From assembly GCF_051622035.1 (NCBI RefSeq), contig NC_135365.1, positions 12,752,001 through 12,816,000 on the forward strand: a stretch of 64,000 bases of DNA. The letters are read 5' to 3'. This DNA comes from Arctopsyche grandis (taxonomy: Eukaryota; Arthropoda; Insecta; Trichoptera; Hydropsychidae). Every line of letters starts with the position of its first letter. Positions within the stretch are counted from its first letter, which is position 1. Shown in pieces: positions 55,721 through 64,000 of this stretch. Both the position numbers and the translations under genes were made by a program. The notes under the pieces are model-generated. The model was not told where the DNA came from. It did no database searches and was given only the letters and a program-made list of their open reading frames with translations.

Positions 55721-56884
55721 TACGTGTTATTACTTTATCTATGTACGTAGTAACAATAGATGAAGTTTTGTGATCATGCGAAAATTCGAACTTGAGATTT
55801 TGACTGATTCGAACTCAGAATCGATTACTGATCACGTTTTCATGATCTAGAAAAAAATGTGTGTGTGTGTGTCTGTGTATTTTGGGGATTTTTTGAACAC
55901 CGTAAGTCGTATCGAACTGAAACTCGGTTACTGAAATTCTTATCGACACGATGTAAATTTTTTTCAAATTTTTAAAATGACCGGAAATGGTACCTCCTCT
56001 TATAGGTGTCCTCTTTTTTTTTAAGTTTTTGAATTCAATTATCTTCCAAACCGCTAACTGAATCGAACAAATTTTTTTTACATGTAATATAAATTATAAA
56101 TTCTATAACTTAATATTTTTTAAATATTTTTACTTGAACCGGAAGTAGTACTTTTACTCTAGAGAATCGAGGTTTTTTATGTTTTTCTCAGAAGCCTTTT
56201 AGTTTATTGGGTTAAAATTTCATATCTAGAAGTTTAAGCGTAATAACAAGCTATGTATAAAATTTGGTAAGCATCCCTCAACCAGAAGTGGCAGGTTACT
56301 CTTGTTCGATTTTTCTTCCACTATTTTTTTTGACTCTTTAAACATGTGTGTTCTTCACGAAAAAATTCAAGTATAATTCTTCCTTTTCCTCTTCAAGAAA
56401 GGTCAAAAATGTTGTGCCCACTATTCTGTCCACATCCCTGAACGTATTAAGCTGAAAATTTATATTTGTATTCATTATGTACTAACTTAGATTTTATGGA
56501 TAAGGTTTTGATATTATTTGTATTCATTATGTACTAACTGATAAAGTTTTGGTCAGAATTTTTAAAACAATATTTCATTATTTTATTTTGATCTTTTAAA
56601 TTATTTTTATTTTCTTGATATTTAATTTGTATAATAGTGATATTGATTTTAAGTAAAAAAAAAAATTTGAACAAAATCCGACAACCGGAAGTAGAACTTG
56701 TCTTGTGCAAGTTTCCATACATTTGCGCTCAATTTGTATAGAAAATGCTGTCATAATTAATTAATATTTCATAATCTGTCTGTACGGTTCAATATCGAAT
56801 TTTATTTTGTAATCTTCTTATATTCCTCAAATACATAGATAAAGTCATGGGTTGGTCACACCCGAATTTTTTTTAGATACGCAT
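55721..56884. other. AT-rich non-coding sequence
   Basis: Repeated short phrases (CCGGAAGTAG, GAATCGAA, TGTATTCATTATGTACTAACT twice at 56470-56540) suggest decayed repeat DNA. No gene. Confidence 0.4.
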
Positions 56885-57127
56885 TCGAAAAAAACGCAGC
56901 ACTTCTAGCCCATATACAGGGTACAAAGTTCCAAAAATCACCCCCTGGAGTGTTTTCGGTGATATTTTATCCTTGTATTTATCCTTGCTTGATAGTGATC
57001 GATGACGGTGAATCCCATATTTGAAGAAATGTAAGAGAAACACCTGAATTCAGTTTGGGGAATATCCACTGTCACAGCGTGGAGCCAAGTACGTGACGTT
57101 CCATACTATCCAGTGTGTTTTCGCCCG
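56885..57127. repeat. Dispersed repeat, second copy of the 13.2-kb family
   Basis: AAAAACGCAGCACTTCTAGCCCATATACAGGGTAC...CACCCCCTGGAGTG...GTGATATTTTATCCTTG...TCCAGTGTGTTTTCGCCC. Non-coding. Confidence 0.55.
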
Positions 57128-57589
57128 TATCGCGAGTTTTGAAGAAAATTTCATGAAAGTGGTGCTTTTTTTGTCACTACGCTATTCGTAGGGGTACATG
57201 TTGGTTGTAGCCGCAACACAAAAATTTGTTGCCTTTCTGTCGTCTCTCGCATACTTACATATGTATGTACATAGCCACAGCGTAGTGCACTGATAGAACT
57301 ACATATTATATTATAGCGTAGCTAAGAATTTTGGAGCCTTATGCAAAATTTAAATTGAAATTGTTTGTTGATACATATTTACAAAGGATTATTAGTATTA
57401 TAATTCTACAAAAAATAAATTTAACTTAGCTCACCGATTTTAAAAATTCATCTTTCTCGATTTAAGGTTTATAAAATTTTGTGATGAGTGTTATGGATAT
57501 ATTTCCAATAAAGTTTTTTTTTTGATAATGGCGTTACGAAATTAATTATCTCACTTGAATCCAAAAGGCTTTTTTGATCTGTAACAATT

Positions 57590-58375
57590 AGGGTTTCTGA
57601 CCCGGGTCGACCCGGGACAGACAATCCCGGAAATTCACGGAAATTTTATTGTCCCGTGTCCCGGGAATTCTTATCTTTAATCCCGGGAATTGGATTTAAA
57701 ACATTTTTGAAAACATACAACATTTTCACGGCTGCACGAAGGGAAATAATAAATCAAATACACAAAGAATCGTAAAATATTCTCAAAAATTAAAATCGAA
57801 GAAAGAAGAAACCTAAAACTGATTTTTTTAACACGAATTTTAAATAATTCTGATTTTATACCGAAGAAAACATTCTTTAAATGCTGTATAAAAGCGATTG
57901 TATATCCTACGGTGAAACTATTATGAAGCGAGTATATCCTTCTTGTATTGACGATTGCACAATGGAAGAAACTCTTTTAGATTCGGATGAAGATGAAACA
58001 ATTGTGTTTGACGATGAATGAAGAATTAAATAAGCAGTTATCAAAGACGAAAATGTACAAAATAACGTAAATAAAAATAACCTCGAGAAAAAACCGATAA
58101 TTTAAAATAAGAAGAGGTTAGTAAAAATTGTTTTCGTCCCTTTTAACAATAAAACCAACTGCGACCGAAACTGAAAGAGATTTTTCCATTGCTGGAAATT
58201 TTTGTACCAAATCTTAGAATTAGATTTTCGGATTCTCATTCAAATATTTTAGTATTCTTAAGAAGCTACTTTAAATATTTCACTTTTATAATTACATTTT
58301 TTCAAGTTAATAGATATATTATGTATTGTTTTGTAAATAAATAAATATTTTTTTATTAATAAAAAATTTATTATA
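57590..58375 (+). mobile_element. hAT relic, copy 2
   Basis: Starts AGGGTTTCTGACCCGGGTCGACCCGGGACAG and carries the same interior in plus orientation, including KPTATETERDFSIAGNFCTK (hAT C-terminal dimerisation motif, about 58145-58210) with stops after it. The right terminus is missing. Confidence 0.65.
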
Positions 58376-58543
58376 TACGTACAAGTGTATTTTTCTTACT
58401 GTCGATATTTCGATATTTTCGACAATGTTAAATTATAGTGAGTGTATCGATTTATGTATGTATATATGTATATAATATAAGTTTGGACCCCCTGTCAAGC
58501 TGGGCTCTCATGCTTTGCATGACTTTGCTATGATGTAGCTAAG

Positions 58544-58600
58544 TATGCAATCAGTATGCAATCAGTATGCAATCAGTACGCCACTGATTGCATACTAATA
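58544..58600 (+). repeat. 12-bp tandem repeat with inverted copy
   Basis: GTATGCAATCA is repeated four times (about 58544-58580) and followed by the inverse ACTGATTGCATAC, so the array can fold back on itself. Confidence 0.7.
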
Positions 58601-61600
58601 GACAGGTTGCGGGTCCAAATTCGAGATATTGTGGTTATTAAAATACAGATAGACCATCTGCTGTTAGAATTTTCCGATTTTTCTAGCTTTAATTGTAGTG
58701 ATGGATCCAATAAATCGGTATCCTACCCCTTGTTTTCTCGCAAATTCGTATTATTCGCATCTCGAATTTGTTGAATCTCATAAAATGCTACCCACATAAT
58801 GTATTTCTCGCAAATTTGCTATGTATCAAAATTTTTGTTGTGTTGCCACAGATGTCTCTATTGCATAATATGACCTATTATGTTTGAAAAAAATTTAGTA
58901 CTCATGTACAAAAATACTCTAACCATATGTGTCACCTTGAGGTAATTTCTGTCTTAGCACATGTGATGTATATAATAAAATAAAATACATATGAATATAT
59001 AGTTAAATAGAAAAATTAATTAATAACAATAATTAGTAGTTCGCCCGTTGATTTGTAGTCAGTCAGCAATATTGTACCATGCTTTTGCGGTACAATATAG
59101 CCCTGATATTTTTGAAATTTTTAGCTATAACACCGTGGGTGAAATAATTTTAAGCTGGCATGTTTTGTGTTGTTGTGGCCGATTTGGCGATTTAGAATAT
59201 AATTTTGCATAATAGGATTTACATTTCTGTATAAAAAATTATATACATTTTTTTTTGTATTTTCAACGTTCAGCTCAGATCAAAAGTGAAAATATGTAAA
59301 TGGGTTTACATTTCTTATTCTAAGCGGTCCATATTTCATTTGCTTCTTATTCTATTGTATTTTTGCCAACTGATAGACTATTTTCTTGGAAATGGAGATG
59401 GAAAAATTTATTTTGGAGCCAATGAATCTCATTTTTTTACTAGCCTCTTATTCAATTGTGTGTATGAAATGAAATTTTTAGCGGCGTTTATTTTCAAGTA
59501 GATATTGAAGGTCGAGACGCGAGTGGGGTTTGTAATATTAAATTCCATCTGCTAGATTCTCTCCTATGTATTTTGATTCATAAAATAAAATAACAGTAAG
59601 AAAAAATTAAATCGTTAGTTTGTGCATTATTCCATTCTCGTTAAAATCTTTATATATTTTATTTATTTAATATAATATTCAGATTTCTTTGCATTGAAAA
59701 ATTCTCTAATTTTTTAAATAAAAATTAAAAAAAAAACACGTACTCTTATTAGATTGAAAATATTCTCATACAAATTATTGGATGGTATTGATTTTATATC
59801 TTTCTATGTGCATATATATTTTACTATTGATTGCATAAAACAAATCATAAATTCAAATTTAAAAATAATGCTTATTCTATGATACGATAAAAATGGAAAA
59901 ACCTCTTTTGTTTTTCGTTATAATTTGAAATTAAAATAATTATAACACCTTATTATTATAATATTTCACGTTAAAATTTTTGTATTATTTGTGAATTAGT
60001 CTGTTTTATACATCAATTACGATTACATTACCGATCAATTGTGTGAGTGAAATGTTAAATTATCATTGGTTGAAACTATGTATATGTATGTACATATGTA
60101 GAATTAGTGTGGTTAATCAAATGTGGTTTGAATAGACGTGAAATTAATGTCGCACATTTGAAGATCGTACGTGTTATCAAGGCGTGTTACTAAGCTACAT
60201 ACTATTCAATGGAATTGTGCAACAATATTGTCATGGAAATTCGAAAATTACTATGTAGATTGTTCGCAAATTCTGTTTTGTACCTTAAACTTTCCAAATC
60301 GTCCATTTTTTATCCACAAGCTATGCAAATTTAGTTAAAGTTCTTCCGTCGACTTGAAAAACGTGGCCTTTCGCGATAGTGAGATGTGTACATTTTTGCG
60401 GCTGGGTTATTCCCGCCAAGACGATCATTTCGTGGTTTTCGAATTCGCCAATTAATTCATAGTAAGTGATAGTATGTTTGCTTTTGAACAAATATGTGCT
60501 CCCGTTAATTACCCGCTTTTGACGGGGTTGGTATTTAGGTAAAGGGTGCGTTAAACTAATGAGACGTGACGCTCATCGCCCTAGAATCTAGATAATCATA
60601 TGTGTATGTACAGTATTCTCGTCAAAATTACACTAAGATCTCTCTTGTGCGGATATTGAACCTTCTCGTAATTTCCTGTTAAGTCTTCGAATAGTGGCGT
60701 GTTATGAACAAATGCTAAATATCGTGTATTTATTCGGTTTCGAACTAACTTTGTGTCTGTGTGGTACACTAGATAGATAGTACGTCAGAATATGTACACA
60801 GTTAGAGCTTAGGGTTAAACCCTCTGCTCAAAGTTGCACGTAACAAAGAGAGCTCAACTCTTCGTTGGAATTGAGAACAAAGTGGTTCTTCAAAAAAAAA
60901 ACTATGTATGTGTGTGTATGTAGTAAATATAACAAACTTTATACATTTACAGTGATATGATAGTTGATTTTGTATATGTAGGTCAGTATGAGATTATTAA
61001 GCTTTTTTCGAGCATTACGCATTTTGTTACAGAAAGAAACTTTTGGATTTTATACGTAGCTTTATACGGAATTTGATTTAAAATTTAATTCGATATAAAA
61101 ATGTAAAAAGCTTGTATCTCAGAGCTGTCGTTTCCATTTCTTTTCAATAACGGTCTTATTGAAAAAAAAAATCCATTAGTCATTCATATTGAATTTCACG
61201 TCAATACCAAATGAACAGAAATTGACAATGTTCATCTCACGTCATATTAAGATAAAGGTAGTTATATTAAATGATTTTTAATATTTTTGAATGTATTGTG
61301 TTCAGATCTATGTACTTTCTATCAAATCTAAATGTGGTGGATTACAATTTGCTTTGTGACGATATATAAAATATATTAAAAAATTCGGTCCACCTTAAAA
61401 CCATCTTATATACAAATTTATATATTTTTTCATATTTACATTAATGGTTGAATAATTCATTCTTTATAATTTTTTTTTATTATCACCTCCCAAAGCTATA
61501 AAATCATTTTAACGATGATGCTTAAATCGGATAAAATTGAATCTTAAATAAAGCGTTTTATGAACAAATTTTAAAATAACAAAATCCATAATGATTTAAG

Positions 61601-61692
61601 GTACATATATATGTAGAAGAAATAAAGAGACGTACATATGTAATTAGGATGGAGTGCATTTGGAAGTATGAATGCGGTTTTTAAATCAAAAA
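58601..61692. other. AT-rich sequence, probably intron or intergenic
   Basis: No gene or element recognised. A moderate-GC stretch at 60340-60560 (GGCTGGGTTATTCCCGCCAAGACGATCATTTCG) may be regulatory. Confidence 0.4.
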
Positions 61693-62112
61693 TGGTTTTT
61701 TCCAGTGATAACGTATAGATGTGAAACTTGGACTTTGAACGCCAAGTTGCAAATCCCAATACACTAAAAGTAGTATGGAACGTTGTATGCTTGACACAAC
61801 GAGGGAAGACAGGAAACGGAATACGTAGGTGAGAAGTATGACAAAAGTAAGTGGATATAGTGGATAGAGTGAAGAGATTGAAATGGCAATGGGCGAATCA
61901 CGTGGCTACAATAATGGACGAAAGGTGGACAAAAGAAGTGCTTGAATGGTACCCGAGAGAATGCAAAAGGGTAAAAGGAAGACCGCAGGGAATATGGGAG
62001 AAATGTGTGGGATGAGATGGATGAGAGTTGCGCAAAACAGAGACAAATGGAAGCGTGTTGGATAGGCCTTCATCCAGCAGTGGATGGTAAATGGTTGTAG
62101 AAGATGATGATG
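61693..62112 (+). mobile_element. RTE-type LINE 3' end, copy 5 (longest)
   Basis: Includes a CETWTLNAKL segment and ATGGAACGTTGTATGCTTGACACAACGAGGGA, the GTGGCTACAATAATGGACGAAAGGTGG block, and the tail GGCCTTCATCCAGCAGTGGATGGTAAATGGTTGTAGAAGATGATGATG. Frames are broken by small indels and stops. Confidence 0.75.
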
Positions 62113-64000
62113 TATTTATAATATATATTTTTTTAATTATTAGTAAATAAAAAAAAACTTATATTTAATGATATTCAGGGGACTAGTTTTCAGGTTGTAT
62201 GTATGTATGTATGTATGTACATACATAAGTAAACGTACTTAAGTATATGTATATATTCGTAATAAATATATACTAGAAATACAAATATTATATTTATTTA
62301 GAATTATAGAGGATATATAGTGTTCTCCATCCGTAATATGATTGATTCTGATACAACTGAAATTCCATTCACGTATGTACCGACATACATACATATCTAC
62401 AAAATATACATACATACATACATTTGTATACGTTTTGTAGACTTGTCTAGTACTGCGATAGATGAAACGCAATAAATACATTTTCCATGAAGTATGAATT
62501 TGAATTGCTCATTAGCAGCGTGCACGACTGCACTTCATTTTCCGCGCACTGTCTATTCAATAGGAAATATCTGATTTTGAATTGTTAGGAATGCAGTGTG
62601 GCATGATTTTTATACATGTATAACTCTCACGGTTTGCAGCTCAATATGCATAGATATGTACATAGACAAATCCATATGTTAAAACATCCTACTGATAAAA
62701 TAACGAAGCTCAATTTATTTATGCGAGTCGTCTTCGCTTCGAATCGAACAGCGTTTTGAAAAGCGACTGGATATTTTCTTGCAGTACATAAAACATTTTA
62801 TTTAACATGAAGACATATATGTATATGTATATACGTGTATGTATGCGAGGTTTATAGCTTTTCGGGAGAATATTGCGTTACTAACCGACCATCTGCTCGT
62901 CTTTTTTTTTAAGTGCTAAAACCTTTTGTTTGTTGTTGGAAAATGCTGTGGAATGTATTTTTTAGTGCGCAATTAGTGAGAGTCGAGCGCGGGGTCATTT
63001 GCGGAAAATTGGAAAAACTTTTTTTTTAAATATACAACAAATACGTAAGTTGCGAAAATAATAATAATGTATTCACTGGAAACAAATGCGGGCAAATGTA
63101 TGTAAAGCTTTTACGTATTGATTTAACGTTGTAGAATACAGTGTCAATACCAAAGTAATTGCCTGTATAAAATACGGGCCATCAACAGGTCTTTGTGAAT
63201 GATGTTACATAGTAATGAATACCCATTTGAATTTAATTTACTAATCTGAAATGTTGCAGAAATTTCGAAATGCCTTGAAAAATTGATTCAATCTTCGAGA
63301 TGGCTTTAGGGTATTATGTACATTTATAAATAAACAATGGAATATTGTTTATTGTAATGCTTCAATTGTTATTTCTTTTGTGACTAATGTATATATTTTA
63401 CATTCGAATTTTATATGTATTAAAAAGATGAAAGGCTGTTCAAAGTTTTGATTACCGTCGAATGTTAGCCTCATTGACAGGTGAAGGGAAATCCAAATAT
63501 AAATTCTACATATATTTAATGGCAGATCAACAAGTTGGTATCTTTCTTTGATTTTTTTTGTCATTCAGAAAACAGTGGGAAACAGTTTAAAAATATGTAT
63601 TATTTTTTTGTATATTTCATTACATTCAAAATTGTATTCGTTGTTATTTTAAGAACTATGTAAATAACAACGAATATTGATACTATTCATATTATCCATC
63701 AAATCTTTGCTCTTGATATCAATCTGATTTTATTATTTCACGCTCGTCAGTCTTGTGTATGTCAGTATATGTATATGTCAGTATACATACATATGTGTAA
63801 TAGTTTGAGGCAACAGTTGGCACAAATTTTATGTTTTGAAAGTGAGTTTAAATCATTTTCGGAATTATTTAAAGCTTGGGATGATCGGAGTTAGTCGTCG
63901 AGCATTGGCGTTGGAAAATCACATTCCAAACAATTTCGAGTTCACCTTAAATTACAGATTTGAAATGGCGTTTTCATGGCCAAAATCCAATTACAAGTGT
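62113..64000. other. AT-rich sequence to window end
   Basis: TATG/ACAT microsatellites (62200-62220, 62400-62425) and short moderate-GC patches at 62500-62580 and 62960-63000. No gene recognised. Confidence 0.4.

Overview
This is a eukaryotic window, most likely from an insect nuclear genome and probably Lepidoptera. The sequence is AT-rich, is scattered with TACATACATATGTATGTA-type microsatellites, has short introns with GT-AG borders, and is full of decayed transposons. The best taxonomic hint is a repeated non-LTR retrotransposon 3' end (five copies) ending in a 'CCAGCAGTGGATGG...GATGATGATG' tail. That tail is familiar from lepidopteran RTE-type elements. The order-level call is inference.

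Three protein-coding loci are well supported. (1) Minus strand, 20718 down to 14870: a 13-exon CCAR1 (cell division cycle and apoptosis regulator 1) orthologue. The reconstructed exons sum to 3396 nt with one frame (1131 aa), and a likely non-coding first exon ends at 22242. (2) Plus strand, 32648-34766: a two-exon cyclophilin A/D peptidyl-prolyl isomerase, with an N-terminal leader that looks mitochondrial and a second in-frame ATG that would give the cytosolic form. (3) Minus strand, 43291-41850: a 1.4-kb coding exon, probably the last of a larger gene, encoding a Ser/Pro/Arg-rich protein with eight R-x-x-S-type sites. I could not name it; its upstream exons were not identified. Weaker coding candidates lie at 4622-4830 (+), 39138-39564 (-), 46804-47055 (-) and 52695-52775 (-).

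The rest is intergenic or intronic sequence built from mobile elements. Around 21-32 kb there is a dense nested stack: two piggyBac-like elements with TTAA borders, one holding a truncated acidic ORF; a palindromic foldback; hAT MITEs with 8-bp target duplications; Harbinger-like MITEs with TWA duplications; and a near-complete PIF/Harbinger element (about 26.1-29.4 kb). In the last of these the MADF accessory ORF is still open across a canonical intron, while the DDE transposase on the opposite strand is broken by a stop, a frameshift and an insertion. Further out are two Helitron-like copies (8.1 and 50.7 kb), two hAT relics with CCCGGG-rich ends (47.6 and 57.6 kb), LINE fragments (22.7, 49.3 and 52 kb) and an unusual AATTATAATT-repeat element (46.1 kb).

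The region 43.3-64 kb has few ORFs but several GC-richer islands that may be regulatory. Everything is read by eye; no alignment or search was run.
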